The translations under genes and the position numbers were made by a program. This document shows positions 16,748 through 25,473 of a stretch of 34,189 nucleotides of DNA, in pieces; the first letter of the stretch is position 1, and every line of letters begins with the position of its first letter. The notes beneath the pieces were generated by a model that did not search any database, was not told the DNA's origin, and worked only from the letters and a program-made list of their open reading frames with translations. The DNA is from Dehalococcoidia bacterium (GTDB taxonomy: Bacteria; Chloroflexota; Dehalococcoidia; Dehalococcoidales; W498): the NCBI GenBank assembly GCA_011191875.1, contig DUFC01000012.1:1-34189 (forward strand), given 5' to 3'.

Positions 16748-18406
16748 ATGCTTAAGCAGAGGCTTATAGAACTATTGACACAAGCGGCGGGTGAGGCTCA
16801 GCAGATGGGTAAGCTACCCTCTATTGCCTTACCTGAGGTTACTATAGAGCGCCCCCAGAACCCAGAATATGGAGATTACGCATCCAGTTTTCCCTTGAAG
16901 TTGGCTCGGTCAGTCGGAGTGAGCCCTCTGACTATTGCTAATGATATAGTGGAGCTTACCACTCCCGGCCCTGAAATCGATACTATTACTGTAGCGCCAC
17001 CGGGGTTCATTAATTTCACCCTTAAAAGTGACTGGTTGACCAACCAGATAGATTCAATACTAGCCGCTGGCAATGCCTATGGCAATGCTGTCCTGGGACA
17101 GGGCAGCCGAGTTCAGGTAGAATTTGTTAGTGTTAATCCCACCGGACCGCTTCATGTGGGGCATGGTCGTGGTGCTATTCTGGGTAGTACCTTAGGTAAT
17201 GTCCTGGCTTCTGCTGGTTACGATGTGGAGAAGGAGTATTACATTAATGATACGGGCAATCAAGTAGATGCTTTTTATCGCTCCCTCAATGCTCGCTATC
17301 AACAGTGTTTGAATATTGATGCTGAGATGCCGTCTGACGGCTACTTTGGCAGCTATATGGTAGAGCTGGCTAAGGAGATTGCGGCTGAGGAGGGAGACAG
17401 ATTTCTTACTATACCAGAGCAGGAAGCAATATCGCAGTTAGGTCAGCTCGGTTTGGAGAAGATGATAAACCAAATTAAGAGTGACCTGGAGTTATTGGGG
17501 GTAAGCTTTGATGTCTGGTTTAGTGAGCGAAGCCTTTATGATAATGAGCAGTACCAGACGGCAATGTCACTCTTGCGCCAAGCGGATTATATAAGAGAGA
17601 AGGAGGGCGCTACCTGGTTTGTATCTACTGCTCTTGGTGAAGACAAAGACAATGTAGTACTACGTAGCGATGGCTCACCTACCTATTTTGCCTCTGATAT
17701 TGCTTATCACTACAACAAGTTTATAGAACGCAAATTTGATAGGGTGATTAATATTTGGGGGGCTGACCATCAGGGGCATATATCTAGAATGAAAGCAGTG
17801 GTTGGTGCCCTGGGTGTTAACCCTGAACGGCTTGAGGTAATAATCTCTCAGATGGTTACCTTGCGTCGTGGTAACGAATTGATACGTATATCTAAGCGCA
17901 GCGGTGATATTATTACCCTGCGTGAGGTGATTGATGAGGTGGGAGTTGATGCCTGCCGCTTCTTCTTCTTATCACGCTCGGCTGATAGTCAAATGGACTT
18001 TGACTTAGAATTAGCTAAAAGGGAGTCGGCAGATAATCCTGTTTACTATGTGCAGTACGCCCACGCTCGTATCGCTAGCATCCTCCGTCTAGCTCAGCAG
18101 AGAGGGGTTAACTATGAGGATGGGGATGTTTCTCTACTCTCTAAGGAGCCTGAGTTGATATTAATCCGAAAAATGCTACTGTTACCAGAGATAATTGAGA
18201 TAGTAGCTAATACTCTGGAACCTCATCATCTTACCTACTATGCTCAGGATTTAGCTACTGTCTTCCATAGCTTTTACAAGCAATGCCGGGTCATTTCCCG
18301 TAATGAGGCACTAACTAAAGCTCGTCTCAAGCTAGTTGAGGCGGCCAAGGTTGTTCTAGCTAAAACCCTTCAACTTATGGGGATGGCAGCACCGGAAAAG
18401 ATGTAA
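16748..18406 (+). CDS. argS: arginyl-tRNA synthetase
   Basis: ArgS charges tRNA-Arg with arginine. It is a 552-residue class I synthetase: an N-terminal Arg-tRNA-recognising domain (about 1-110), then '[14 protein letters not shown]' with the HIGH-type motif H136-V-G-H139. '[14 protein letters not shown]' near 338-351 is typical of ArgS, and 'RISKRSGD' (K383) stands for the KMSKS loop. The C-terminal DALR anticodon-binding domain ends '[10 protein letters not shown]', the usual ending. GGAG lies 5 bases before the ATG. It is followed after 70 bases by trpS. Confidence 0.97.
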   Translation: MLKQRLIELLTQAAGEAQQMGKLPSIALPEVTIERPQNPEYGDYASSFPLKLARSVGVSPLTIANDIVELTTPGPEIDTITVAPPGFINFTLKSDWLTNQIDSILAAGNAYGNAVLGQGSRVQVEFVSVNPTGPLHVGHGRGAILGSTLGNVLASAGYDVEKEYYINDTGNQVDAFYRSLNARYQQCLNIDAEMPSDGYFGSYMVELAKEIAAEEGDRFLTIPEQEAISQLGQLGLEKMINQIKSDLELLGVSFDVWFSERSLYDNEQYQTAMSLLRQADYIREKEGATWFVSTALGEDKDNVVLRSDGSPTYFASDIAYHYNKFIERKFDRVINIWGADHQGHISRMKAVVGALGVNPERLEVIISQMVTLRRGNELIRISKRSGDIITLREVIDEVGVDACRFFFLSRSADSQMDFDLELAKRESADNPVYYVQYAHARIASILRLAQQRGVNYEDGDVSLLSKEPELILIRKMLLLPEIIEIVANTLEPHHLTYYAQDLATVFHSFYKQCRVISRNEALTKARLKLVEAAKVVLAKTLQLMGMAAPEKM

Positions 18407-18476
18407 GAGTGGTAAACAATCTCAGCCTTGTCGCTATAACCCTTTCTATGTTACACTTTCTGATTGAGGAAGTTAG

Positions 18477-19451
18477 ATGAAGCGTCGTGTTTTCTCTGGG
18501 GCTCGTCCCACCGGGAGACAGCACCTGGGGAACTTCTTGGGAGCAATACAAAACTATGTGAACCTTCAGGACGAGTATGATTGCGTCTATTGTATTGTTG
18601 ATGTTCATGCTCTAACCTCATTGGAAGACACCGGTGGGTTGCAAAAAAATATCAACGAGATGGTGCTGGACTGGCTAGCAGCTGGTCTTGACCCTCGGAA
18701 AAGTATCCTTTTCGTCCAGTCTCATATCCCTGAGGTGATGGAACTGCATACCCTACTCAGCATGATTACCCCCTTGGGCTGGCTACTCAGGGTGCCTACC
18801 TTTAAGGAGAAGGCAAGACTCCAACCCGAGAATATTAACTATGGGCTGGTAGGCTATCCGGTTCTAATGACCGCCGATATTGTGCTGTATAAGGGTGAAT
18901 TTATACCGGTTGGTGAAGACCAACTGCCCCATATAGAGTTAGCCAGGGAGATTGCCCGCCGCTTTAACAACCTATTTGGCTACACCTTTCCTGAACCGGA
19001 AGCCAAGCTTACCTTGTTTCCGTTGATACTGGGATTGGATGGTAAAGAGAAGATGAGCAAGCAAGTGGGCAATGATATTGACATATCTCTTTCCGATAAG
19101 GAGACGACAGAACGGGTAATGACGGCGGTTACTGACCCGGCTCGTCGATACCGTAATGACCCCGGGCACCCGGAGATATGCAATATCTATCGGCTTCAGC
19201 AATATTTCAATCCTTTTGGGTTAGATAATATCGGTGAGCAGTGCCGCACAGCTAAAATTGGCTGTGTTGATTGCAAGATGCTATTGGCTCAAGAGATTAA
19301 TTCTACCCTTAAACCTTTTAGGGAACGGCGGGCGGCTCTAGCTGAGAAGCCAGGATATTTAGTTGATGTATTAGCTGATGGCGCTCAACGAGCCCGAGCT
19401 ATTGCCAAAGAAACCCTAAAAGAGGTTAAGCAAAAGATGGGGCTTCTTTAA
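18477..19451 (+). CDS. trpS: tryptophanyl-tRNA synthetase
   Basis: TrpS charges tRNA-Trp. The 324-residue protein has the short bacterial form: the HIGH-type motif in 'PTGRQHLGNFLGA' (residues 11-23), 'FVQSHIPEV' near 80-88, 'VGYPVLMTADI' near 125-135, 'VGEDQLPHIEL' near 145-155 and the 'KEKMSKQ' loop with K192-M-S-K195. GAGGA sits 6 bases before the ATG. Four cysteines (one near 223, 'NIGEQCRT...GCVDC' near 252-266) lie in the C-terminal half; this could be a metal site, as in some TrpS proteins, but that is inference. Confidence 0.96.
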   Translation: MKRRVFSGARPTGRQHLGNFLGAIQNYVNLQDEYDCVYCIVDVHALTSLEDTGGLQKNINEMVLDWLAAGLDPRKSILFVQSHIPEVMELHTLLSMITPLGWLLRVPTFKEKARLQPENINYGLVGYPVLMTADIVLYKGEFIPVGEDQLPHIELAREIARRFNNLFGYTFPEPEAKLTLFPLILGLDGKEKMSKQVGNDIDISLSDKETTERVMTAVTDPARRYRNDPGHPEICNIYRLQQYFNPFGLDNIGEQCRTAKIGCVDCKMLLAQEINSTLKPFRERRAALAEKPGYLVDVLADGAQRARAIAKETLKEVKQKMGLL

Positions 19452-19539
19452 GTTTAATCTACCTCACCTTATTCTTTTGTGAAATCCTAAACTCGCTTCG
19501 CTTCAAATCCTAATATCTAAATACTAATTGTTATTCCCG

Positions 19540-19608
19540 TGTCATTGCGAGGGTGAGCCGAAGCCCTGAGCGAAGCGAAAGGGGAATCACGAAGCAATCT
19601 TAAGAAGC
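19540..19608. repeat. dispersed inverted-repeat element (TGTCATTGCGA type), copy 2
   Basis: TGTCATTGCGAGGGTGAGCC opens the element, followed by CGAAGCCCTGAGCGAAGCG and then CACGAAGCAATCTTAAG. The tip and the CGAAGCAATC core match the element at 2832-2937. It lies between the convergent trpS and aminotransferase genes, a common place for such elements. The rest of the 227-base gap holds no gene. Confidence 0.6.
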
Positions 19609-19620
19609 ACCCAAAAATAT

Positions 19621-19650
19621 CCCCTTTCATCTTTATAAGGGAAAAGGGGA
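19621..19650. repeat. CCCCTT/AAGGGG intergenic repeat, copy 2
   Basis: CCCCTTT at 19621-19627 is mirrored by AAAGGGG at 19643-19649, with TATAAGGGA between. It is similar to the blocks near 4363, 23521 and 26214. As a hairpin with a 15-base loop it might end transcription from either convergent gene, but there is no clear T run. Confidence 0.4.
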
Positions 19651-19678
19651 CAAACAGAGATGGGATTAATAAAACAGT

Positions 19679-20872
19679 CTACTTCTTATGCCTATCTACA
19701 AACCGTTTCATCCGGGATAGGGCTTCCTCAATATCAGCCAATGAAGTGGCATAGCAGCAACGGACATACCCCTCACCACACTGTCCAAAGGCTGTGCCAG
19801 GGACAACCGCTACCTTTTCCTCAATTAGCAGATTTTCGGCAAACTCCTCTGAGGTCATGCCGGTACTCTTTATTGATGGGAAGGCATAGAATGCCCCCCT
19901 AGGCTCAAAACAGGATAAACCAATATTGTTTAACCCCTGAACGATTATCAAACGCCGCTGATTGTACTCCTCAACCATCTCGGCAACACTAGCATCGCCT
20001 GATTTTAATGCTTCAATAGCGGCTACCTGCACCATTATCGGTGCACACATCATAGTATACTGGTGAATCTTAGTCATTGAGGCAATAACCTCTGCAGAAG
20101 CGGCAGCATAGCCGATACGCCAACCGGTCATAGCATAAGCCTTGGAGAATCCGCTGAGAAGGATGGTGCTCTCCTTCATCTCAGGTAGTGTCGCCAAGCA
20201 AGTATGCTCCACACCATAGATGAGCTTGGCGTAAATCTCGTCACAGATTACTAATAGCTTATGACGCCTAGCTATGTCTGCTATTGGCAATAGTTTATCC
20301 TTGGGAATTACCGCTCCAGTAGGGTTGGCGGGGTTGCCAATAAGAATCGCCTTAGTCTTGCTGGTAACCCGTGCCTCAATATCGGCAGCACTAATCTCAA
20401 AATTATTCTCCTCGCTGGTCGGCACCATAATTGGTGTGCCTCCAGCCAGAATGACACAAGGGCTGTAAGAAACATAGCAGGGGTCGGGCATAATAACCTC
20501 ATCCCCGGTGTTTACAATAGCTCTCATTGCCAGGTCTAATCCTTCACTAACACCGACTGTAATTAAAAGTTCACTATCTGGATTATATCCCAGCTCATAG
20601 TTATCCCTCAGGTATCGTGACAGCTCCTGACGCAGCTCAGGCATCCCTAAATTTGAGGTATACATGGTATAGCCCTTCTCCAACGAGTAGATAGCTGCTT
20701 CACGAATATGCCACGGGGTGACAAAGTCAGGCTCTCCAACACCGAGGGAAATGACCTCTTCCATAGAAGCCAGCAGGTCAAAGAACCTTCTTATCCCGGA
20801 AGGGGATAATTGCTCTACCCGCTTTGAGGTAAGACCATATTTTCTACGCTGACTACGGGGTCTTGTTGACAT
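19679..20872 (-). CDS. PLP-dependent aminotransferase, class I/II (aspartate/aromatic type)
   Basis: This 397-residue protein is a fold-type I aminotransferase of the AspC/PatA group. Markers in order: 'GEPDFVTPWHI' near 46-56, 'VGVSEGLDLA' near 106-115, 'GNPANPTGAVI' with Asn184, 'CDEIYAKLIYG' with Asp211, 'SGFSKAYAMTGWRIGY' with the PLP lysine K244 and the phosphate-binding Arg252, and a C-terminal Arg near 376 in 'GYVRCCYA' for the substrate carboxylate. The amino-acid substrate is not certain; aspartate, aromatic acids or alanine are all possible. AGGAG lies 8 bases before the ATG. It is the last gene of a unit with the Lrp/AsnC regulator 20 bases upstream, so that regulator probably controls it in response to an amino acid. 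Confidence 0.92.
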   Translation of the reverse strand: MSTRPRSQRRKYGLTSKRVEQLSPSGIRRFFDLLASMEEVISLGVGEPDFVTPWHIREAAIYSLEKGYTMYTSNLGMPELRQELSRYLRDNYELGYNPDSELLITVGVSEGLDLAMRAIVNTGDEVIMPDPCYVSYSPCVILAGGTPIMVPTSEENNFEISAADIEARVTSKTKAILIGNPANPTGAVIPKDKLLPIADIARRHKLLVICDEIYAKLIYGVEHTCLATLPEMKESTILLSGFSKAYAMTGWRIGYAAASAEVIASMTKIHQYTMMCAPIMVQVAAIEALKSGDASVAEMVEEYNQRRLIIVQGLNNIGLSCFEPRGAFYAFPSIKSTGMTSEEFAENLLIEEKVAVVPGTAFGQCGEGYVRCCYATSLADIEEALSRMKRFVDRHKK

Positions 20873-20892
20873 GATAAATCTCCTAACGGTAA

Positions 20893-21375
20893 TTAGAGTA
20901 TTACCGGCTGCCGCTTAACCTCCTCTTTCCCTTCCAGGATTTCACCATCTTCTTTATATCGCTTAAGCATAAAGTGGGTAACTGTCCCCTGTAACCCCTC
21001 CAAAGGGGCAAGTTTTTGCGATACGAAGTCAGCCACCTCATGCATGGTTTTACCTATTACCAGAACAGCCAGGTCATAGGTTCCTGAGAGCAGGTAGACC
21101 GAACGAGCCTGCGGGAAGCGGTAAATACGCTCGGCTATAGAGTCAAAACCAACATCTCTCTCGGGAGTAATCTTGACCTCTATCAAAGCCAATACCTGCT
21201 CCTCCCCCACCTTTTCCCAGTTGACAATAGTTTTGTATTTAAGGATGGTTCGGTCTTTCTCAGCCTGCTTAATGAGCTTGGCAACCTCAGTGCTGGGGGT
21301 GCCGGTCATAGTTGATATTTGTTTGGTGGTAGTTCGGGCATCATTTTCCAGTATTTTAAGAATGTCTTTTATCAT
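20893..21375 (-). CDS. Lrp/AsnC family transcriptional regulator
   Basis: Lrp/AsnC proteins sense amino acids and bind DNA as dimers or octamers. Residues 1-45 form the winged helix-turn-helix ('ILKILENDARTTTKQIS', then 'STEVAKLIKQAEKD'). After a linker, residues 62-140 match the RAM ligand-binding domain ('ALIEVKITPERD', 'SVYLLSGTYDLAVLV'). At 160 residues it is the usual size. It lies 2 bases after a small conserved gene and 20 bases before the aminotransferase, all on the minus strand; local control of the aminotransferase is the simplest reading. The DNA-recognition part is slightly shorter at its N-terminus than E. coli Lrp. Confidence 0.88.
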   Translation of the reverse strand: MIKDILKILENDARTTTKQISTMTGTPSTEVAKLIKQAEKDRTILKYKTIVNWEKVGEEQVLALIEVKITPERDVGFDSIAERIYRFPQARSVYLLSGTYDLAVLVIGKTMHEVADFVSQKLAPLEGLQGTVTHFMLKRYKEDGEILEGKEEVKRQPVIL

Positions 21376-21377
21376 AT

Positions 21378-21608
21378 TTAGCTCCTTAGTAATTCGGTTA
21401 GCGACCAGTGCTTTTCCGTATCATTATAGCAGAGTTGGAACAGTTTGTTATCCCTGGTTCTGACCTGAAAATGCCTCTCTCCCGGCTCCAGCCATGCTTT
21501 TTCTATTTCCACCAACTCATACTTTATACCCTGCCACAGAAAAGACTCGGATCTTTCAGCGTAGGTATTCCCTGAATAGCAGTTAACTTTTAGATTATTC
21601 AACTCCAT
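21378..21608 (-). CDS. small conserved-looking protein of unknown function
   Basis: This 76-residue protein has no membrane segment and no signal peptide. It reads like a compact beta-rich domain with evenly spaced aromatics: 'SFLWQGIKYELVEIEKAW', 'ERHFQVRT', 'KLFQLCYNDTEKHWSL'. The pattern (W-x-G-x-x-Y then a basic aromatic strand and a final W) resembles small domains of the DUF6504 type, but I hold that loosely. It is the first gene of the three-gene minus-strand unit with the Lrp regulator and aminotransferase, only 2 bases before the regulator. That spacing is the best evidence that it is a real gene. Confidence 0.6.
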   Translation of the reverse strand: MELNNLKVNCYSGNTYAERSESFLWQGIKYELVEIEKAWLEPGERHFQVRTRDNKLFQLCYNDTEKHWSLTELLRS

Positions 21609-21730
21609 CTCTTTTGGTTTTTATTAGGTAATCATCATCCTTTTAAGCACACATAATAATCTTCGATTTTCTGGGTACACGCTTTGTTCCCTCTCCCTCT
21701 GGGCTAGAGCCCTCCACGGAAAAGTCTTTA

Positions 21731-21775
21731 ATAACGGAGGGGAATTAGTTTATATAAGAGGGGCTCTGCCCCTAT
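21731..21775. repeat. hairpin repeat with GAGGGGC core, copy 1
   Basis: TTTATATAAGAGGGGCTCTG followed by CCCCTAT matches the second half of the block at 23571-23612 (TTTATATAGAGGGGCTTCG then CCCCTCT). The stem AGGGGC/GCCCCT closes on a 3-base loop. The stretch 21609-21861 shows no gene besides this repeat. Confidence 0.5.
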
Positions 21776-21861
21776 TGGACTCCTCATTTCAGTTACTTTT
21801 TTATAATATCTCGGGGAATATAATCTGGTTTCGGAATAGGGCTCTGAACAATTATATTTCC

Positions 21862-22041
21862 TTACACATTTATCTTCTGCTTCTCAACAACCTTATATTT
21901 CTTTACCTTAGATGATTTCATTTTTATGTATAGCAACAAATTGAATTCATGGCAAAAAAGATGACCATCGTAATCGTCAGGGTCAATATATGAAGGAAAT
22001 TTAATCGGCTTTTTGCATACGATACAACTAATTTTATCCAT
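21862..22041 (-). CDS. small Cys-rich protein, possible zinc ribbon (59 residues)
   Basis: The frame begins with ATG at 22041 on the minus strand and ends with TAA at 21862-21864. A very strong ribosome binding site (AGGGGGAG) lies 5 bases upstream, which is the main reason to believe it. The protein starts 'MDKISCIVCKKPIKF', has 'DGHLFCHEFN' in the middle and a lysine-rich end ('KMKSSKVKKYKVVEKQK'). C6, C9 and C30-H31 could hold one zinc ion, with the basic tail touching nucleic acid; both points are inference. It starts 26 bases after the gatA stop on the same strand and may share its transcript. I know no family for it. Its DNA is AT-rich. Confidence 0.6.
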   Translation of the reverse strand: MDKISCIVCKKPIKFPSYIDPDDYDGHLFCHEFNLLLYIKMKSSKVKKYKVVEKQKINV

Positions 22042-22067
22042 TTTGTCTCCCCCTAAATCATTCCACC

Positions 22068-23519
22068 TTAAATTTCGGGTCTCCTCTTATGCCACTCGGT
22101 TGCCTGCTGGTAGGCGTGAGCTATTTTCAATATTGTTTCTTCGTTGAATGGCTTGCCGATAATCTGTAGTCCAATGGGCAGACCATTGTCGAAGCCGGCG
22201 GGAATGGAAATAGCTGGAATACCGGCAATATTTATCGGCAGGGTGCAGATATCACTGAGATACATCTGGAGAGGGTCATCCACCTTCTCACCGATTTTAA
22301 ACGGGACGGTGGGAGAAGTTGGAGTTACCAGGGCATCATATTTGTCAAAGGCATGGTCAAACTCCTGCCGAATAAGGGTACGAACCTTCTGGGCTTTAAC
22401 ATACCAGGCATCATAATAACCGGCAGAAAGGGCGTAAGTTCCCAGCATAATGCGTCTTTTTACCTCATCACCGAAGCCATACTGGCGGGTCTTCTCCAAA
22501 GCCTCCCACATACTGTCGGTGTCCAAATAGGAGAAGCCATACTTCACCCCATCGTAGCGAGCCAGATTAGCCGAAGCCTCTGAGGGAGCAATGATGTAGT
22601 ATGCTGCCAGGGCGTAGGGAGTATGGGGTAGTGATACCTCCCACTCTACCTTCGCCCCAAGCTCTTCGAGCTTACTGATGGCGGCTCTTATGGCTATTTC
22701 CACCTCTGTCTGCATTCCTTCAACAAAATACTCTTTAGGGATGCCGATTCTAAGCCCGTTAAGGTCGGTAGTCAGGCATTGAGTATAATCGGGCACAGGG
22801 GAAGGAACTGAAGTAGAGTCTCTACTGTCGTAGTCGGCAATGGCATTTAATACCATAGCGCAATCCATAACATCCTGGGTTAAGGGACCAATCTGGTCGA
22901 GAGAACTGGCAAAAGCAACCAAGCCATAACGACTTACCCTGCCATAGGTAGGTTTTAAACCGGTAACGCTGCAGAAACCAGCCGGCTGACGAATACTGCC
23001 TCCGGTATCTGAGCCCAAAGCGAAAATGGTCTCACCGGCAGCCACAGCCGTTGCTGAGCCTCCACTACTACCCCCGGGGACGCGACTTAAATCCCAGGGG
23101 TTATGAGTAGGAAAGAAAGCAGAGTGTTCAGTAGATGAACCCATAGCAAATTCATCCATGTTGGCTTTACCTACCAATACCACGCCACAGCCATTTAATT
23201 TTTCCATGACGGTAGCGTCATAAGGTGGCACAAAATTTTCTAGTATTTTTGATGAGCAAGTGGTTCGTATTCCTTTGGTGCAAATAACATCTTTGATTAC
23301 TACCGGAATGCCAGTGAGAAAGCTAATATCACCAGAGGCGATAAGCTCATCAGCCTTTTGGGCTTGCTTCAAAGCCAGCTCATCGGTAATGGTAACCAGG
23401 GCATGAACCTTTGGCTCCACCTGGTGAATACGCTCTAGGCTGGTTTTGGTTAGTTCAACTGAGGACAACTGCTTGGTCTTAAGCAGCCTGTGTGCCTCAT
23501 GAATGGTCAATTGACTCAA
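22068..23519 (-). CDS. gatA: Asp-tRNA(Asn)/Glu-tRNA(Gln) amidotransferase subunit A
   Basis: GatA releases ammonia from glutamine, which GatB uses to turn Glu-tRNA(Gln) or Asp-tRNA(Asn) into the correct amide form. The 483-residue protein is an amidase-signature enzyme with the full triad: K76 in 'PVVIKDVI', cis-Ser S151 in 'PGGSSGGSA' and the nucleophile S175 in '[10 protein letters not shown]'. '[13 protein letters not shown]' near 117-129 and '[14 protein letters not shown]' near 187-200 are typical of GatA as opposed to other amidases. gatC lies upstream on the same strand but is separated by 98 bases holding two strong hairpins. The ATG at 23519 draws on a purine run (AGGGGGAT) from that repeat as its ribosome binding site. 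gatB is not in the window. Confidence 0.96.
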   Translation of the reverse strand: MSQLTIHEAHRLLKTKQLSSVELTKTSLERIHQVEPKVHALVTITDELALKQAQKADELIASGDISFLTGIPVVIKDVICTKGIRTTCSSKILENFVPPYDATVMEKLNGCGVVLVGKANMDEFAMGSSTEHSAFFPTHNPWDLSRVPGGSSGGSATAVAAGETIFALGSDTGGSIRQPAGFCSVTGLKPTYGRVSRYGLVAFASSLDQIGPLTQDVMDCAMVLNAIADYDSRDSTSVPSPVPDYTQCLTTDLNGLRIGIPKEYFVEGMQTEVEIAIRAAISKLEELGAKVEWEVSLPHTPYALAAYYIIAPSEASANLARYDGVKYGFSYLDTDSMWEALEKTRQYGFGDEVKRRIMLGTYALSAGYYDAWYVKAQKVRTLIRQEFDHAFDKYDALVTPTSPTVPFKIGEKVDDPLQMYLSDICTLPINIAGIPAISIPAGFDNGLPIGLQIIGKPFNEETILKIAHAYQQATEWHKRRPEI

Positions 23520-23520
23520 T

Positions 23521-23612
23521 AGTAACCCTATCCCCCTTTATCCCCCTTCCCCTTATCAAGGGGAAGGGGGAAGATAATTTATATAGAGGGGCTTCGCCCC
23601 TCTAAACTCCCC
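23521..23612. repeat. two stable hairpins in the gatC-gatA spacer (repeat element)
   Basis: Hairpin one: CCCCCTTCCCCTT (23542-23554), loop ATC, then AAGGGGAAGGGGG (23558-23570), a perfect 13-base-pair stem. Hairpin two: AGAGGGGC (23585-23592), loop TTC, then GCCCCTCT (23596-23603), a perfect 8-pair stem. The first belongs to the CCCCTT/AAGGGG repeat family, the second to the GAGGGGC family also seen at 21731-21775; here they are joined. There is no T run on the minus strand that would make a classic terminator. They may still slow or divide the gatC-gatA transcript. Confidence 0.7.
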
Positions 23613-23617
23613 TTTAA

Positions 23618-23905
23618 TTACTCGAGTACGGCTCTTACTCTAAAGAAGTTTCCCTCCTTTCGGGGGGCATTGGCTAGAATCTGACTTTGGTCTAAGGAAG
23701 GTGTTACCTCGTCGTCCTTGGTTACATTCTGGAGAGGAATAGATTGGGCTGTGGGCAAGATACCACTAGTATCTACCTGCTGTAATATCTCGAAGTTCTC
23801 CAGGATGTTAGACAATTGCTCTCCGAGTCTTTCCACTTCGGCTTCGGTTAAGCCCAGCCGAGCCAGGAGACCAATATGTAACACTTCCTCACGGCTTAGT
23901 TTCAT
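23618..23905 (-). CDS. gatC: Asp-tRNA(Asn)/Glu-tRNA(Gln) amidotransferase subunit C
   Basis: GatC is the small subunit that wraps round GatA and GatB and holds the complex together. The 95-residue protein matches the family's length and pattern: an N-terminal helix 'VLHIGLLARLGLTEAEVE', a second helix 'LSNILENFEILQQVDT', then the extended 'VTKDDEVTPSLDQSQILANAP' segment in which the Asp/Glu run and 'ILANAP' are typical, ending 'EGNFFRVRAVLE'. ATG at 23905 has GGAG 7 bases upstream and a good promoter further up. It is the first gene of the gatC-gatA pair. Confidence 0.95.
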   Translation of the reverse strand: MKLSREEVLHIGLLARLGLTEAEVERLGEQLSNILENFEILQQVDTSGILPTAQSIPLQNVTKDDEVTPSLDQSQILANAPRKEGNFFRVRAVLE

Positions 23906-23934
23906 TTACTTACTCCGTATAGTTATGTTTACCA

Positions 23935-23964
23935 ATTATAGCACCCATATTTTAGTATCGGCAA
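23935..23964 (-). promoter_or_regulatory. promoter of gatC
   Basis: On the minus strand TTGCCG (23964-23959), an 18-base spacer and TATAAT (23940-23935), preceded by TGC to make an extended -10. Transcription would start near 23928, about 23 bases before the gatC ATG. Confidence 0.55.
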
Positions 23965-23976
23965 CAGTAGCAGTCC

Positions 23977-23985
23977 TGCTATAAT
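23977..23985 (+). promoter_or_regulatory. extended -10 promoter of the NfeD-like gene
   Basis: TGCTATAAT is an exact extended -10 box facing away from gatC. The same nine bases form the gatC -10 on the other strand, 34 bases away. It would start transcription near 23992 and so favours ATG at 24011 over the TTG at 23999. No clear -35 box is visible. Confidence 0.5.
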
Positions 23986-24010
23986 AGAATAGAGGAAGTT
24001 GGGGAAGATA

Positions 24011-24412
24011 ATGAGAGGTAGACTTATATTAGCCATTGTTAGCACCATACTTGAGGAGTCAGCTATAGCGGTGATTGTGCTGGTAGGCTTGCCCCACTTA
24101 GACATTCACATACCTCTGTGGGGTCTTATCGCCTTGATGGTAGCATGGGGTACATATTCTATTACTACTTATCGGATGGGCAGCCGGGCTCTGAGGAAGA
24201 AACCGGAAATAGTTCTGCCTCTGATTAGCAGCAAGGGCAAGGTGGTAAGCCCGTTAACCCCAGGCGGTATCATCAGAATTAAGGGAGAGCTTTGGCAGGC
24301 TACCTCGATAGGTGGGAACATAGACAATGGTGAGGAAGTTACCGTAGTGGGACAAGATGGACTTAAGCTAATATGCACGAGGAACCCTGGTGATTTAAAG
24401 GATGGTGAGTAA
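24011..24412 (+). CDS. NfeD-like membrane protein
   Basis: The 133-residue protein has two hydrophobic helices (about 4-26 and 33-50) joined by a short turn with 'LPHLDIHIPLW', then a C-terminal OB-fold domain of the NfeD type: 'GKVVSPLTPGGIIRIKGE', 'LWQATS' and 'GEEVTVVGQDGLKLI'. NfeD proteins are thought to work with SPFH/stomatin-type membrane scaffolds or a membrane serine protease, but no such partner is in this window, so its job here is open. I chose ATG at 24011 (GGGGAAG just upstream) over the earlier in-frame TTG at 23999. It lies 28 bases before holA. Confidence 0.8.
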   Translation: MRGRLILAIVSTILEESAIAVIVLVGLPHLDIHIPLWGLIALMVAWGTYSITTYRMGSRALRKKPEIVLPLISSKGKVVSPLTPGGIIRIKGELWQATSIGGNIDNGEEVTVVGQDGLKLICTRNPGDLKDGE

Positions 24413-24440
24413 TGATATATATAAATAGGAGAGGCAAGCC

Positions 24441-25448
24441 TTGCTTTATATTCTACTAGGTCAGGATGATTTCTCTATCGGTCACTCCCTTGAGGAAATA
24501 AAGAGAAGTATAGGTGACCAAACACTTTTAGAGGCTAATACCACCACACTCGATGGACAACAACTCACCTTAGACCACTTAAGAACTGTTTGTGAGACGG
24601 TGCCTTTTCTGGCTGAAAAACGCCTAGTCATTATCAACGGTCTGCTGGAGCGCTTTGAACCTAGAGGTAAATCCAGCCGAAAGAGAAAAAACACGCATAT
24701 AACCAACCAGCAAGACGAGTATAAATCGTTAGCTGCCTGTATTACTAAAATACCCGATAGCACCATATTAGTATTAATAGACAGTAATGTAAAAGGTAAG
24801 AATCCTTTGCTCAAGGAGCTTTCGTCCAAGGCGGAAGTAAAGTCTTTCCCTCTATTGAGAGATGCTAAGCTGCGTCAGTGGATTCAAAGATATGTGGCAA
24901 AGGAAGACTGCAGCATATCTCCTCAAGCAGTAAACTCAATAGCTAAACTTGTGGGTAGCAATTTACGGATTATGGCCAATGAAATCAATAAGCTACTACT
25001 ATTTACCTCGGGTCGCCGTATTGAGGAGGAGGATGTTGACATGGTAGTAAGCTATGCTCAGGAGGCTAATGTTTTTACTATGATTGATGCTATCCTTGGT
25101 TTCAAAGCTAAGGTAGCCGAACAAGCGCTACAGCAGTTACTGCAAATAGGAGCCGCCCCGGCTTATCTTCTGGTTATGCTATCACGCCAGGTTCGGATGA
25201 TTGTTCGAGCCGGAGAGCTAAGACACCAAGGAGAGCCCAAGACAGAGATTCAAAATAGGTTAGGTTTGACCTCAGAATTTGCTTTACATAAGATATTAGA
25301 CCAAGCTGATAGGTATCCTTTGGAACGGCTTAAGCAAGTATACAATAAACTCTTAGAAGCTGACCTCTCCATTAAGACAGGAAAATATAATGCTGAGCTT
25401 ACACTCAATATTCTAATTGCTGAACTGTGCCAGCAAGGCAAGGTATAG
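24441..25448 (+). CDS. holA: DNA polymerase III delta subunit (clamp loader)
   Basis: The delta subunit opens the sliding clamp as part of the clamp-loader complex. The 335-residue protein matches in length and layout: 'LYILLGQDDFSIGHSLEEIK' at the start, 'TVPFLAEKRLVIING' near 54-68, 'ILVLIDSNVKGKNPLLKEL' in the AAA-like core without working ATPase motifs, 'NLRIMANEINKLLLF' near 174-188, 'VFTMIDAILG' near 212-221, and 'LLEADLSIKTGKY' near the C-terminus, a strong holA mark. The start is TTG at 24441 with AGGAG upstream. Identity is secure despite the family's low conservation. Confidence 0.93.
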   Translation: MLYILLGQDDFSIGHSLEEIKRSIGDQTLLEANTTTLDGQQLTLDHLRTVCETVPFLAEKRLVIINGLLERFEPRGKSSRKRKNTHITNQQDEYKSLAACITKIPDSTILVLIDSNVKGKNPLLKELSSKAEVKSFPLLRDAKLRQWIQRYVAKEDCSISPQAVNSIAKLVGSNLRIMANEINKLLLFTSGRRIEEEDVDMVVSYAQEANVFTMIDAILGFKAKVAEQALQQLLQIGAAPAYLLVMLSRQVRMIVRAGELRHQGEPKTEIQNRLGLTSEFALHKILDQADRYPLERLKQVYNKLLEADLSIKTGKYNAELTLNILIAELCQQGKV

Positions 25449-25473
25449 GTAGTTCACCTCAAGAAGGAGTTTA

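Noticed and set aside
19660-19902. Plus-strand open frame of 80 residues
   Set aside because: It runs opposite the 3' end of the aminotransferase gene and reads like shadow sequence.
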